A stretch of 64,000 bases of DNA from JAIBJN01 sp963775395 (GCA_963775395.1 CAVZIX010000008.1:128305-192304), one strand, 5' to 3'. Shown: positions 1 through 9,010, counted from the first letter of the stretch. Notes: a model not told the origin generated them from the sequence alone. Translations and numbers: made by a program.

Positions 1-1408
1 CGATGCCGGCGTCGATCTCGTCGAAGACGACCGTCGGCTCGCCGGCCGAGGCGTGCGCGACCGCGCGGAGGGCCAGTGCGATCCGCGACAGCTCTCCGCC
101 AGAGGCGGTCTCGGCCGCCGGCGCGAACGGCAGCCCGGGGTTCGGGCGCACGAGGAAGGCGACGCTGTCCCGGCCGGACGGGCCCAGGTCCCGCTCGCCG
201 AGCTCGACCCGAAACTCGCCGTCGCCCATGCCGAGGCCCTGGAGCTCGTCCGCGACGGCCTCGGCGAACGACTCCGCCGCCTCGGCGCGCGTCTCCGACA
301 GGACCGTCGCGAGTGCGGCGGCGCTCGACTCGGCCTCGGCGACCGCGCGCTCGGCCTCCTCGAGCGGGTCGACGCCGGACTCGACCTGGGCCAGCTCGGC
401 CTGCGCCTCCGCGGCGCGGACGAGCAGCTCCTCGGTCGTCGCGGCGCCGAAGCGGCGGCGTGCCTCCGCGACCCGCTCGAGCTCGTCCTCGACAGCCTCC
501 AGACGCCCGGGCTCGGCCTCGAGCGACGCCAGGAAGGCCCGTAAGGTCGAGGCGCCTTCGCGGACGCGGATCTCGGCCTCGCCGAGGTCGGCGGCCACCT
601 CGCCCAGCTCCGGAGCCAGCGCGGTCACGGACTCGAGCGTGTGCACAGCCTCCGCCACGCGCTCCGTGGCGCCGGGAGTTTCCGCCTGCTCGGGGTCCAG
701 CGCCTCGGCGGCGGAGGCGGCCGCGTCGGCCAAGTCGGTCACGTGGCGAAGCCGGCCGCGCTCGGCCAGGAGCCGCTCCTCGTCGCCCGCCTCCATCCCC
801 TCGGTGCGGGCAACGAGCTCTTCGAGCTCGGCGAGGCGCTGAGCACGGCCGGCGGCGTCCCCGGCGAGCTCGTCGCGCCGGCGTCGCGCGGCGACGAGGT
901 CTCGCCACACGCGCCTGAGCTCGGCGCGGCGGCGCAGCTGCTCCTCGCCGACGAAGGCATCGAGCACGTCGAGCTGGTGCGAGGGGCGGGCGAGCCGGCG
1001 CTGCTCGAACTGCCCTGACATGGCGAGCAGCCGCTCGACGAGGGCGGCCAGGTCCTCCCGCGGGACGGCGCGCCCCCACGCATACGCACGCGTGCGCCCG
1101 TCGGCGAACACGCGGCGTGCGGCCACGAGCCCCTCCTCCCCTGCCGGCCGCAGCTCGGCGACGGCAGCGTGCTCGGCATCGTCGAGGATGCCGTCGGGCA
1201 GGTCGAGCTCCGCTTCGACGTAGGCCTCCTCGGCGCCCGGCCCGAGGTAGCCGGCGTCCCCGGGGGCGCCCAGCAGGAGCCCGACCGCCTGGGCGAAGAT
1301 CGTCTTTCCCGCCCCGGTTTCCCCCGTGACCGCGTTCAGGCCGGGCGCGAAGACGAGGTCGGCCTCGCGAATGAGGACGAAGCTCTCGATGCGCAGCCGT
1401 CGCAGCAC
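1..1408 (-). CDS. recN: DNA repair ATPase RecN (partial, C-terminus outside window)
   Basis: RecN is an SMC-like ATPase that organises broken DNA ends for recombinational repair. The first 469 codons are visible; the last part runs off the left edge. A Walker A motif GETGAGKT sits at residues 29-36, followed by long Glu/Arg/Leu-rich coiled-coil arms. Near the window edge the ABC-signature-like segment SGGELSRIALALRAV is followed by VVFDEIDAGI, the Walker B region. The chosen GTG start at 1408 directly abuts the TAG stop of nadK at 1409-1411, so the two are probably co-transcribed. Family assignment is secure; the true end cannot be seen. Confidence 0.95.
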   Translation of the reverse strand, partial: MLRRLRIESFVLIREADLVFAPGLNAVTGETGAGKTIFAQAVGLLLGAPGDAGYLGPGAEEAYVEAELDLPDGILDDAEHAAVAELRPAGEEGLVAARRVFADGRTRAYAWGRAVPREDLAALVERLLAMSGQFEQRRLARPSHQLDVLDAFVGEEQLRRRAELRRVWRDLVAARRRRDELAGDAAGRAQRLAELEELVARTEGMEAGDEERLLAERGRLRHVTDLADAAASAAEALDPEQAETPGATERVAEAVHTLESVTALAPELGEVAADLGEAEIRVREGASTLRAFLASLEAEPGRLEAVEDELERVAEARRRFGAATTEELLVRAAEAQAELAQVESGVDPLEEAERAVAEAESSAAALATVLSETRAEAAESFAEAVADELQGLGMGDGEFRVELGERDLGPSGRDSVAFLVRPNPGLPFAPAAETASGGELSRIALALRAVAHASAGEPTVVFDEIDAGI

Positions 1409-2200
1409 CTAGGGGAAGACCTCGTGGTAGCGGGTGAAGAAGGTCACCTCGGGAAGGACGGCGAGCCGGCTGTGGTCGGAGCCCACGGCCACCTCGATGT
1501 CGTCGTCGCGCTCCAGGTCGGCCACCGGGTGGCCGTCGAGGAGAACGGTGACCGGGAGCTCCTTGCTGCGGTTCGTGACGCGGACGTCGAGCCCGCGAGG
1601 GACGACCAGGGCCCGCGCACGCAGTGAGTGCGGCGCGACGAAGGTCATCGCCATCGCTTCGAGGCCCCACATCATCACGGGCCCGCCGTTCGAGAGGTTG
1701 TAGGCGGTGGAGCCCGAAGGCGTGCAGCAGATCATCCCGTCGCAGGGCTGGTCGTCGAGCCGCTCGCCGCCCACTTCCCAGCCGAGCGCGACCATGCGCC
1801 CGGGGCGCGAGCTCGTGACGACGACGTCGTTGACCGCGGCGTGCGTCTCGCCGTTCAGCCGCGCCTCGAGCGAGCAGAGATCGACGACGCGGAAGTCGCC
1901 CGAGAGCGCCCGCGCGAGCGCCTCGTCCAGCTGGGCGCCGTCCGCGGTCGTCAGGAACCCGACGCGGCCGAAGTTGATGCCGAAGACGGCCGTGCCGGTC
2001 CCGAGCGTCGCGCGGAGCGCGCGCAGCATCGTCCCGTCGCCGCCGAGGACGACCACGAGGTCGAGCCCGTCCTCCTCAGCAGGGGCGACCTCGACGCCGG
2101 CGGCCGCGGCGGCCTCGTTCACCCGGCGCCCGGCGTCGGCGACGACATCGGGACGCCCGCGCGTCGCCATCACTCCGATCCTGCGAACCGTTTCCGTCAC
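1409..2200 (-). CDS. nadK: NAD kinase
   Basis: NadK phosphorylates NAD to NADP in the cytosol. The protein is 263 residues from a GTG start at 2200 that overlaps the tlyA stop as GTGA; a longer in-frame reading upstream would overlap tlyA and is rejected. The diagnostic GGDGT motif lies at residues 53-57. The second conserved block, GMICCTPSGSTAYNLSNGG, follows at about residues 165-185, and a Val/Leu-rich beta-sandwich C-terminus is present. The tlyA-nadK-recN order is classic for Gram-positive bacteria and supports the call. Confidence 0.96.
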   Translation of the reverse strand: MTETVRRIGVMATRGRPDVVADAGRRVNEAAAAAGVEVAPAEEDGLDLVVVLGGDGTMLRALRATLGTGTAVFGINFGRVGFLTTADGAQLDEALARALSGDFRVVDLCSLEARLNGETHAAVNDVVVTSSRPGRMVALGWEVGGERLDDQPCDGMICCTPSGSTAYNLSNGGPVMMWGLEAMAMTFVAPHSLRARALVVPRGLDVRVTNRSKELPVTVLLDGHPVADLERDDDIEVAVGSDHSRLAVLPEVTFFTRYHEVFP

Positions 2201-2922
2201 GCGGCCTCGGCGAGGTGGAGGAGAAACTCGACGTTGCCCTTCGGCCCGCGCACGGGCGACTCGGCCTCGCCCAGAACGCGCGCCCCCCACGCCTCCGCCT
2301 GGCCGGCGACTTCTTGCACGACACGGCGATGGACCTCCGGGTCGCGCACGACGCCGCCCTTGCCCACGTCAGCAGGGCCTGCCTCGAACTGCGGCTTCAC
2401 GAGCACGACGGCGTGCCAGCCGGGCGCGGCGCAGGCCAGCGCCGGGGGAACCGCCTTGTCGAGGCCGATGAACGAGACGTCGCAGGTGAGGAACGTCGGG
2501 CGGTACGGAAGCTCGTCGCAGCGCAGGCTGCGCACGTTCGTCCGCTCGAGGACGGTCACGCGGGGGTCGTCACGGAGCTTCGGGTGGAGCTGGCCGTAGC
2601 CGACGTCGAGCGCGATCACGCGCGCGGCTCCGGCCTGGAGGAGGCAGTCGACGAACCCGCCGGTCGAGGCGCCGACATCGAGGCAGTCCTCACCCGTGAC
2701 ATCGATCCCGAAGGCCTCGAGCGCGTACGCGAGCTTCTCGCCCCCGCGCGAGACGAAGCGGGCGCCCTCGGCGACCTCGAGCCGGGCGCCCTCGTCGACC
2801 TGCTCGCCTGCCTTCGCATGCCCCTTGACGCGCCCGGCCAGGACGAGAGCCTGCGCCTGGGAGCGGCTCTCGGCAAGCCCACGCTCGACGAGCAGCACGT
2901 CCAGGCGCTTCTTCGGGCTCAC
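2197..2922 (-). CDS. tlyA: TlyA-family rRNA methyltransferase
   Basis: TlyA 2'-O-methylates rRNA cytidines and is often annotated as hemolysin A. An N-terminal S4 RNA-binding domain covers about residues 3-65 (KKRLDVLLVERGL). It is followed by an FtsJ-like SAM methyltransferase domain with the glycine motif CLDVGASTGG near residue 80 and the late motif LVKPQFEAG. The GTG start at 2922 fits the family; an upstream TTG at 2943 would add seven residues. The stop overlaps the nadK start (GTGA), implying coupled translation. Confidence 0.93.
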   Translation of the reverse strand: MSPKKRLDVLLVERGLAESRSQAQALVLAGRVKGHAKAGEQVDEGARLEVAEGARFVSRGGEKLAYALEAFGIDVTGEDCLDVGASTGGFVDCLLQAGAARVIALDVGYGQLHPKLRDDPRVTVLERTNVRSLRCDELPYRPTFLTCDVSFIGLDKAVPPALACAAPGWHAVVLVKPQFEAGPADVGKGGVVRDPEVHRRVVQEVAGQAEAWGARVLGEAESPVRGPKGNVEFLLHLAEAA

Positions 2923-2974
2923 GGCGAGAGCGTACCCCGTCAATCGCCCGGCGAAGTGTCACGAATGAGGCCGC

Positions 2975-3718
2975 TCATGCAGGAACGAGCGTCGTCACGA
3001 TCGTCGTCCAGGGCGCCTTGGCGAGGCCGCGCCGGAGCTCGCGTTCGTCTGCGAACCTCTCCACGAGGACGCGCCCGTCGCAGACGAGCGCCACCGCGTC
3101 ATCGTGGAACGGCCACGGCGAGACCGTCACCTGGGTCGGATCGCCGTCGACGGCAGTGAGGAGGTGTCCACCCGCGCGCTTCTCCCCGTCGACACCGTGA
3201 AGGAGGGCGAGCGAGAGCCCGTCCCAGGCGAAGATGAGGTCGCGGTTCCGCTCCACGGCCTCGGCCGTTGCGTGCGCCAGGTAGCAAGGGTCGCCGCGCA
3301 GGCTCTCGAGCATGCGGGCCTGGAAGTCGCGCTCCCGCTCCAGATAGTCGGCGAGGGCGCGCTGGACGGCTTCGTCACCCCCGGGCGGGAAGCGCTCGAC
3401 GAGCAAGGTGCCGTGGAGCGAGACGAGCAGCGCCGCGTAGCGCGACTGCGGGAGGAGCAGCGTGGCCGCGCCGGACCAGAGCTCGAGACGCCGCAGGCGC
3501 GGGAGCGCGGAGAACGTGTACGGCAGACCCGACTCGGGGTCGAGCTCGGGCAGGCGCTCCCAGGTCGTCCAGGCGATGTCGTGCTGGTCGGCCGCCAGGC
3601 AGACCTCCTCCCACGGCTCGAACGGAACCGCCCAGGCCCGCGCGAGCTGGCCGGAGACCCAGGCGTGCGCCGGCTGGCCGATCACGACCGTGCCGTTCGG
3701 CGTCTCCCGGTGAAGCAC
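2975..3718 (-). CDS. DUF3891 family protein
   Basis: This is a 247-residue soluble protein resembling DUF3891. It begins with a VVIGQPAHAWVSGQLARAW segment and contains a QHDIAWTTWE block near residue 45. These His/Asp clusters look like an HD-type metal-binding fold, but no catalytic activity can be claimed. It sits five bases downstream of the prenyl synthase gene and reads the same way, so it probably shares that operon. Its role is unknown. Confidence 0.7.
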   Translation of the reverse strand: MLHRETPNGTVVIGQPAHAWVSGQLARAWAVPFEPWEEVCLAADQHDIAWTTWERLPELDPESGLPYTFSALPRLRRLELWSGAATLLLPQSRYAALLVSLHGTLLVERFPPGGDEAVQRALADYLERERDFQARMLESLRGDPCYLAHATAEAVERNRDLIFAWDGLSLALLHGVDGEKRAGGHLLTAVDGDPTQVTVSPWPFHDDAVALVCDGRVLVERFADERELRRGLAKAPWTTIVTTLVPA

Positions 3719-3723
3719 AGCCC

Positions 3724-4563
3724 CTACGCCTGCCGATCGCGGATCGTGGCGACGATGTCCGCCAGGACCGACGTGTCCGCCGGGAGCCCGTCCAGCCGCT
3801 CCTGCACGCGCCCGCGGGCTTCGTCGGCGAGCTCGCTCGCGCGCTCGAGGCCGTGGAGCGAGACGTAGGTGACCTTGCCGGCGGCCTCGTCCTTGCCGGG
3901 CGTCTTGCCGAGCTCCTCGGCCGTGCCGGTGGCGTCGAGGATGTCGTCGACGATCTGGAAGAGCACGCCCAGCTCGTCGCCGAATGCGCGCCAGGCCTCC
4001 CGCTCCGTGTCCGGAAGCGCCGCGACGGCGGTCGCGCTCGTCACCGACGCGCGCAGGAGGCGGCCGGTCTTCAGCGCGTGCAGCCGCCGCAGGTCGTCGG
4101 GACCGAGCTCGCCGTCGGTCGTGACGTCGAGGTACTGCCCGCCGATCATGCCGAGCGTCGCGTCGGCGAGCTCGCGCGCCACGTCGGGCGAGGGGTAGCG
4201 CAGCGCGAGGCGGAAGGCCTCCGCGAGCAACGCGTCACCGGCCAGGATGGCCACGTCCTCGCCGAACTGCACGTGGGCGCTCGGCTGCCCACGGCGCAGG
4301 TCGTCGTCGTCCAGGGCGGGCAGGTCGTCGTGGACGAGGCTGAACGTGTGCACGAGCTCGAGCGCGCACGCCGCCGGCAGGAGCTCCTCAGCGTCCAGCC
4401 CGAGCGCCTCGCCGGTGGCCAGGCAGAGGACCGGGCGGATCCGCTTGCCGCCGCCGAGGAGCGAGTAGCGCAGCGCAGCCTCGAGCCTGCCGAGCTCGGC
4501 CGCGAAGGGCAGGCCTCCGAGGAAGTCGTCCGTAAGCCGCCGCAGATCGTCAGGACTGTTCAT
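3724..4563 (-). CDS. ispA: Short-chain polyprenyl (farnesyl/geranylgeranyl) diphosphate synthase
   Basis: This trans-prenyltransferase condenses IPP with allylic diphosphates. It is 279 residues, with the first Asp-rich motif at about 79-88 (HDDLPALDDDDLRRG, spacing typical of bacterial FPP synthases) and the second at 206-210 (FQIVDDILD). The GGGKRIRP block at 37-44 binds IPP. The region-5 lysine motif GKTPGKDEAAGK is present. It overlaps the small upstream gene by 14 bases. Chain length (C15 or C20) cannot be decided from sequence, so the symbol is provisional. Confidence 0.9.
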   Translation of the reverse strand: MNSPDDLRRLTDDFLGGLPFAAELGRLEAALRYSLLGGGKRIRPVLCLATGEALGLDAEELLPAACALELVHTFSLVHDDLPALDDDDLRRGQPSAHVQFGEDVAILAGDALLAEAFRLALRYPSPDVARELADATLGMIGGQYLDVTTDGELGPDDLRRLHALKTGRLLRASVTSATAVAALPDTEREAWRAFGDELGVLFQIVDDILDATGTAEELGKTPGKDEAAGKVTYVSLHGLERASELADEARGRVQERLDGLPADTSVLADIVATIRDRQA

Positions 4564-4738
4564 CCGTCTCCCTGCGCGCGCGCTCGACCTCGACCTGCAC
4601 CTCCTTGGCGAGTTCGGCGAGCTCCTGCAGGACCTGGACGGCCTGCTCGGGGTCTTCGGAGCGCTCGAGCTGCGCGCGGGCGGCCTCGACCTTCTCGAGC
4701 AGCTCCTGGAGGCGGATGACCGAGTCGGGCTCGTTCAC
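4550..4738 (-). CDS. Small coiled-coil protein in the xseB position
   Basis: This encodes a 62-residue, strongly charged helical protein with a heptad-like LLEKVEAARAQLE and LQELAELAKEVQVEVE pattern. Its GTG start overlaps the nusB stop (GTGA), and its end overlaps the prenyl synthase start. In many bacteria this slot (nusB...xseB-ispA) holds the small subunit of exonuclease VII, and the size fits. However, the usual XseB signature is not recognisable and no xseA is nearby, so I leave the function open. Confidence 0.6.
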   Translation of the reverse strand: MNEPDSVIRLQELLEKVEAARAQLERSEDPEQAVQVLQELAELAKEVQVEVERARRETDEQS

Positions 4739-5112
4739 TGCCTCGCCTCCCGCACGACTCGTCCGAGGATCCCGTTCACGAGACGGCCTGCATCCTCGCT
4801 CGCGTAGCGCTTCGCCAGCGAGACGGCCTCGTCGACGGCCACCTCGACGGGGACGTCCCCGCGGTCGAGCTCGAAGAGGCCCATGCGGACGACATTACGC
4901 TCGACGACCCCCAGACGGTCGGCGCGCCACTCGTCGGAGGCCTCGCTGATGCGCTCGTCGAGCTCGGGCGCCTGCTCGGCGACGCCCTCGGCGAGCTCGA
5001 GCGCGAACTCGTCCACGTCGCCCTCGTGCAGGCTCGCCAGCGGCTGGCCGGTGAGGTCCCACTGGTAGAGGAGCTCGAGCGCGGTGCGCCTGGCCGCGCG
5101 CCGTCCGCTCAC
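4735..5112 (-). CDS. nusB: Transcription antitermination factor NusB
   Basis: NusB binds boxA RNA with NusE and promotes rRNA antitermination. It is 125 residues, the usual size. The N-terminal helix SGRRAARRTALELLYQWD and the C-terminal blocks ELDRGDVPVEVAVDEAVSLAKRY and VNGILGRVVRE are diagnostic. The GTG start at 5112 overlaps the accC stop as GTGA, so it is co-translated with accC. Confidence 0.94.
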   Translation of the reverse strand: MSGRRAARRTALELLYQWDLTGQPLASLHEGDVDEFALELAEGVAEQAPELDERISEASDEWRADRLGVVERNVVRMGLFELDRGDVPVEVAVDEAVSLAKRYASEDAGRLVNGILGRVVREARQ

Positions 5113-6473
5113 GCGGCCTCCCCGGCCATGGAGCCGAACGACCCGCCGACGTCGCCCAGGAACGCGGTCGTGTAGTCGCCGCTCGCGAACTCGTCGCTCT
5201 CCAGGATGTCGATGGCCAGCTCCCGTGTCGTCGGCACTCCTTCGAGCTGGAATTCTGTCATCGCCCGCACGGCGCGGCGGAGCGCGGCCGGCCTGTCCTC
5301 CGCCCACACGATCACCTTGGCGATCAGGGAGTCGTAGAAGGGCGGGATCACGTACCCGTCGACGACGTGCGTGTCGACGCGGACCCCCGGCCCGAGCGGC
5401 GGGCGGAAGCGCGTCACGGTTCCGGGGGCCGGCCGGAAGTCGTGCGCCGGGTCCTCCGCGTTGATGCGGAGCTCGATCGCGTGGCCAAGCAGCTCGGCCC
5501 TGCCCTCGCGTGGGAGCCCCTCGCCGGCCGCGATCCTCAGCTGGCCCTGCGCCAGGTCGACGCCCGTGAGCAGCTCGGTCACGGGGTGCTCGACCTGGAG
5601 CCTCGTGTTCATCTCGATGAAATAGAAGCGGCCCTCGGCGTCGAGCAGGAACTCGATCGTCCCGGCGCCCCGGTAGCGCAGGGTCTCCGTGGCGCGGCGC
5701 GCGGCGGCCTCCATCTCGACGCGGATCTCCTCTGTGACCGCCGGGGACGGGCCCTCCTCGACGAGCTTCTGGTGGCGTCGCTGGATCGAGCAGTCGCGCT
5801 CTCCGAGCGTGAGAACGCGGCCCTGCCCGTCGCCGAGCACCTGGATCTCGACGTGGCGGGCGTCGACGATCGCCCGCTCGACGTAGAGCGAGCCGTCCGA
5901 GAAGGCCGCCAGCGCCTCCGCCGAGGCCGTCCGGTAGGCGGACTCGAGCTCGTCGGCGTCGGCCACGAGCCTCATCCCGCGGCCTCCGCCCCCCGCCGCA
6001 GCCTTGAGCAGCAGCGGGAAGCCGATCTCGCCCGCGAGAGCACGCGCCTGCTCGAGTGTGGCTGACCCGTCCGAGCCGGGAACGAGCGGGACCCCGGCGC
6101 TCGCGGCCGCCTCCTTGGCGCGGATCTTGTCGCCCATGACCTCGATCGACTCGGGACGGGGGCCGACGAAGGCGAGGTCGTTGTCTTCGCACGCGGCAGC
6201 GAAGGCGGCGTTCTCCGCCAGGAAGCCCCACCCGGGATGGACGGCTTCGCAGCCGGTGGTCGTGGCCGCGGCGACGAGCGAGGGGACGTTCAGGTAGCTC
6301 TGGGCGGCCGCGGGCGGCCCGATGTGAACCGCCTGGTCAGCAAGCTCGACGTGGAGCGAGTCGCGGTCGGCGGTGGAGTAGACGGCGACGGCCTCGACCC
6401 CCAGCTCGCGGCAGGCGCGCACGATCCTCACGGCGACCTCGCCGCGGTTGGCGATCAGGACGCGGCGGAACAT
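5109..6473 (-). CDS. accC: Biotin carboxylase (acetyl-CoA carboxylase subunit)
   Basis: AccC carboxylates biotin on its carrier protein using ATP and bicarbonate. The 454-residue protein begins MFRRVLIANRGEVAVRI. It has the ATP-grasp glycine loop KAAAGGGGRGMRLV at about 157-170 and the catalytic EMNTRLQVEHPVTE block near 285-298. Length is normal for a stand-alone subunit. Its partner is presumably the biotin-carrier fusion encoded just upstream in the same direction, although a 139-base gap separates them. Confidence 0.95.
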   Translation of the reverse strand: MFRRVLIANRGEVAVRIVRACRELGVEAVAVYSTADRDSLHVELADQAVHIGPPAAAQSYLNVPSLVAAATTTGCEAVHPGWGFLAENAAFAAACEDNDLAFVGPRPESIEVMGDKIRAKEAAASAGVPLVPGSDGSATLEQARALAGEIGFPLLLKAAAGGGGRGMRLVADADELESAYRTASAEALAAFSDGSLYVERAIVDARHVEIQVLGDGQGRVLTLGERDCSIQRRHQKLVEEGPSPAVTEEIRVEMEAAARRATETLRYRGAGTIEFLLDAEGRFYFIEMNTRLQVEHPVTELLTGVDLAQGQLRIAAGEGLPREGRAELLGHAIELRINAEDPAHDFRPAPGTVTRFRPPLGPGVRVDTHVVDGYVIPPFYDSLIAKVIVWAEDRPAALRRAVRAMTEFQLEGVPTTRELAIDILESDEFASGDYTTAFLGDVGGSFGSMAGEAA

Positions 6474-6612
6474 GGGCGCGGTGCGAAAGTTGTCGTTGCT
6501 TGCGCGCCATCCGGCACGTTCCGCGCGCCACGCGCGCCATTCCCGGCGTTACGCTCGAAAGCGGGTGGTGGGAGAGGGGTGCCCCTAGAGTTAAGAAGGC
6601 TCTGGCGCGGCA
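6474..6612 (-). other. Untranslated gap/leader between the biotin-carrier fusion and accC
   Basis: This 139-base gap is unusual inside an otherwise packed operon. Read on the minus strand it contains three near-copies of a 9-base ATGGCGCGC/GTGGCGCGC unit between about 6475 and 6545. A TTAACT box lies at forward 6590-6595 and could be a -10 giving accC its own promoter and a leader of about 110 bases. No stable known riboswitch was recognised. Confidence 0.35.
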
Positions 6613-8430
6613 CTAGAGCGCGTCGAGCGGCCGGCCGTTCAGGGGCTCGAGCTCGAAGAGGAGGTCGCCGTACTGGACGGCGCTCTCGTTGTCGACGCAG
6701 ATGCGCCGCACGACGGCTTCGGACTCCGCCTTGACCTCGTTCATCAGCTTCATCGCCTCGAGGATGCAGAGCGTCTGGCCCGTCTCCACGGTGTCCCCCT
6801 CCTCGACGAACGGCGCCGCGCCCGGCTCCGGCGCGCGGTAGAAGGTGCCGACCATCGGCGACTCGATCCTGATGACGTCGGAAGCGAGGGGCTCGGTCGC
6901 GCCCTCCGGCTCCTCGTGCACGGGCGCGGTCGGCACGGCAACGCTCGCGAGGGGGACCTCGGCACGCTCGTCGGAGCGGCGCACCGTGACGCGCATCTCG
7001 CCCTCCTCGATCGTCACCTCGCCGATTCCCGACTCCTGGACGACCCGAATGATCTCGCGGAGCCGCTCGGCCTCGCTCGGCGTCAGCCCGGCCGTGTTGG
7101 ACTCGTCGCGGCTGCCGCGTCCACGTACCGCACGGAGCAGCGGCTCGGCGTCCTCGTCGTAGAGGGCGAGCAGGAGCAGCTCCTCCTCGCTCGAGGCGAG
7201 GCCCTCCGCGTCCTCGCGCAGCTCGTCGAGCGCCTTCGGGCCGTTGTCCACGATCGGCACGCCGTCACCCAGCAGCTCGACGGCGCGGCGGACGGTCGGA
7301 TCGACCTCGGCCGGCGGCGAGCCGTAGCGCCCCTCCACGAGGTCACGCAGCTCGTCCACGACGAAGCGCCAGCGCTGAGCGGAGAGGACGTGCAGGAGCG
7401 CCTGGGAGCCGAGCACTTGGCCGATCGGGGACGCGAGCGGCGGCCAGCCGCACTCGCGCCGGATCGTCGTCAGCTCCTCGAGCACCTCGTCCAGCCGGTC
7501 GGCGGAGGCGTGCTCGCGCAGCCTCGCGTCGAGCTCCGCGACGAGGCCGGCGGGAAGGCTGTACTCCGCGGCGCGTACGGCCACGCGCGGGGAGAGCGGC
7601 GGCACCGGCTCGTCGCCGAGCGCCTCGTCCACGAGCTCCGATCCGCGCCAAAGCACGTCCAGGTCGACCCCGGCGTCGTGCCCGAGCCCGGCGAGCGCCT
7701 GCGTCAGTGCCTCAGCCGAGACGCGATGGAGCGAGAGCGCGACCGGGTAGAGCGCGCAGGCGATGCGCTCGGCACCGGCGCGCACAGCCTCGATCGCAGC
7801 CGCAAGCGCCACGCCGCCGGCACCCTGGCAGTGGAGCCCGACCGGCAGCCCGCTGGCCTCCTGCACGCGCTCGACGAGCTCGCGGGCCTTGGCCGGGTGG
7901 AGCGAGCTGGCCGGGTCGTGGATGAGGACGCGCGCCGCGCCGAGGTCGGCAAGCTGGTTCGCCCGCTCGAGCAACACCTCCGTCTCGCCGGTCGGCCCGG
8001 GGCTGTGCACGAGGCCGACAGACAGCTCCTTGCCCGCGTCGCGGATCGCGTCGGCGGCCTCGCGGAGGTTCGAGAGGTCGTTGAGGGGGTCGTGGATGCG
8101 GAACACATCGATGCCGCTCCCTGCAGCGCTCGCCACGAAACGGCGGACGAGGTCGCCCGAGACCGGGCGCGCGCCGACGAGAAATCTGCCGCGAAGCGCC
8201 ATCCCCAGCGGGGTCGAGCAGCGCGCGCGGATGGAGCGGATGCGCTCCCACGGGCTTTCGACGCCCCGGCGAACGGCGCTGTCGAAGCAGCCGCCGCCGG
8301 AAACCTCCAGACAGGCGAAGCCCGCCTTGTCCAGCTCGGCCGCGAGCTCGTAGAGGCCGGCTGCGGAGACGCGCTCGGCGAGCGGCTCCTGGGACAGGAG
8401 CCGGATCGTCGTGTCGACGAGGTGCGGCAT
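6613..8430 (-). CDS. Fused OadA/PycB-like carboxyltransferase domain plus AccB-type biotin carrier
   Basis: This is a 605-residue two-part protein. Residues 1-430 match the carboxyltransferase barrel of oxaloacetate decarboxylase alpha / pyruvate carboxylase (GRFLVGARPVSGDLVRRF, GIDVFRIHDPLNDLSNL). Residues 455-605 match AccB: the N-terminal AccB helix region LREIIRVVQESGIGEV, then a biotinyl domain with EAMKLMNE, biotin lysine K561. The metal site looks broken: the carbamylated Lys is replaced by H171 (IHDPAS instead of KDMAG), and the HxH pair becomes H200/Q202. The carrier probably serves AccC; the barrel may be structural or have altered chemistry. Confidence 0.8.
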   Translation of the reverse strand: MPHLVDTTIRLLSQEPLAERVSAAGLYELAAELDKAGFACLEVSGGGCFDSAVRRGVESPWERIRSIRARCSTPLGMALRGRFLVGARPVSGDLVRRFVASAAGSGIDVFRIHDPLNDLSNLREAADAIRDAGKELSVGLVHSPGPTGETEVLLERANQLADLGAARVLIHDPASSLHPAKARELVERVQEASGLPVGLHCQGAGGVALAAAIEAVRAGAERIACALYPVALSLHRVSAEALTQALAGLGHDAGVDLDVLWRGSELVDEALGDEPVPPLSPRVAVRAAEYSLPAGLVAELDARLREHASADRLDEVLEELTTIRRECGWPPLASPIGQVLGSQALLHVLSAQRWRFVVDELRDLVEGRYGSPPAEVDPTVRRAVELLGDGVPIVDNGPKALDELREDAEGLASSEEELLLLALYDEDAEPLLRAVRGRGSRDESNTAGLTPSEAERLREIIRVVQESGIGEVTIEEGEMRVTVRRSDERAEVPLASVAVPTAPVHEEPEGATEPLASDVIRIESPMVGTFYRAPEPGAAPFVEEGDTVETGQTLCILEAMKLMNEVKAESEAVVRRICVDNESAVQYGDLLFELEPLNGRPLDAL

Positions 8431-8436
8431 GACTGA

Positions 8437-9003
8437 CTACGCGCGCGAGATGTAGCGGCGCTCGCGCGTGTCGACCTTGATGCGGTCGCCGACGTTGACG
8501 AAGAGAGGCACCTGCACGATGGCCCCCGTCTCCAGCGTCGCCGGCTTGGTCACGTTCGAGACCGTGTCGCCGCGGACGCCGGGCTCCGTCTCGGACACGC
8601 CGAGCTCGACCGACGTGGGCAGCTGGATCCCGCCAGGGCGCCCGTCCACCGTCAGGAGCTGGACGCTGGCCGACGGCTGCAGGAAGTCGAGCTCGCCGGC
8701 CACGTCGTTGCGCGGGAGCGCGAACTGCTCGTACGTCTCCTGGTCCATGAAGACGACCTCGTCGCCGGAGTCGTAGAGGTACTGGACGTTCTTCGTCTCG
8801 GTACGGACGCGAGACATCTTCTCGCCGGCGCGGAAGGTCTTGTCGACGACCGAGCCGGACTCGAGGCTCTTGAGCTTCGTGCGCACGAACGCGCCGCCCT
8901 TGCCGGGCTTCACGTGCTGGAACTCGACGATGCGCCAGACCTGGCCGTCGAGCTCGACGTGCATGCCGTTCTTGAACTGGTTGGTGGAGACGGTCTCGGC
9001 CAC
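8437..9003 (-). CDS. efp: Elongation factor P
   Basis: EF-P rescues ribosomes stalled at polyproline stretches. The protein is 188 residues with the three OB/KOW domains expected. The tip of domain I carries the modifiable lysine K35 within VKPGKGGAF. The C-terminal domain ends in GDRIKVDTRERRYISRA. A GTG start at 9003 is preceded by a TAGACT box ending seven bases upstream, suggesting a leaderless transcript. Its importance here is underlined by the proline-rich genes at 22.5 kb and 53.7 kb. Confidence 0.96.
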   Translation of the reverse strand: MAETVSTNQFKNGMHVELDGQVWRIVEFQHVKPGKGGAFVRTKLKSLESGSVVDKTFRAGEKMSRVRTETKNVQYLYDSGDEVVFMDQETYEQFALPRNDVAGELDFLQPSASVQLLTVDGRPGGIQLPTSVELGVSETEPGVRGDTVSNVTKPATLETGAIVQVPLFVNVGDRIKVDTRERRYISRA

Positions 9004-9010
9004 GGGCAGG

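Noticed and set aside
3..918. Long plus-strand open frames over recN
   Set aside because: They are Ser/Arg/Ala-rich shadows of the minus-strand recN frame, with reversed codon bias and no recognisable motifs. The same holds for most plus-strand frames up to 33 kb.
4550..4738. Naming the 62-residue coiled-coil gene xseB
   Set aside because: Position and size fit, but the XseB sequence signature is not visible and no xseA is nearby.
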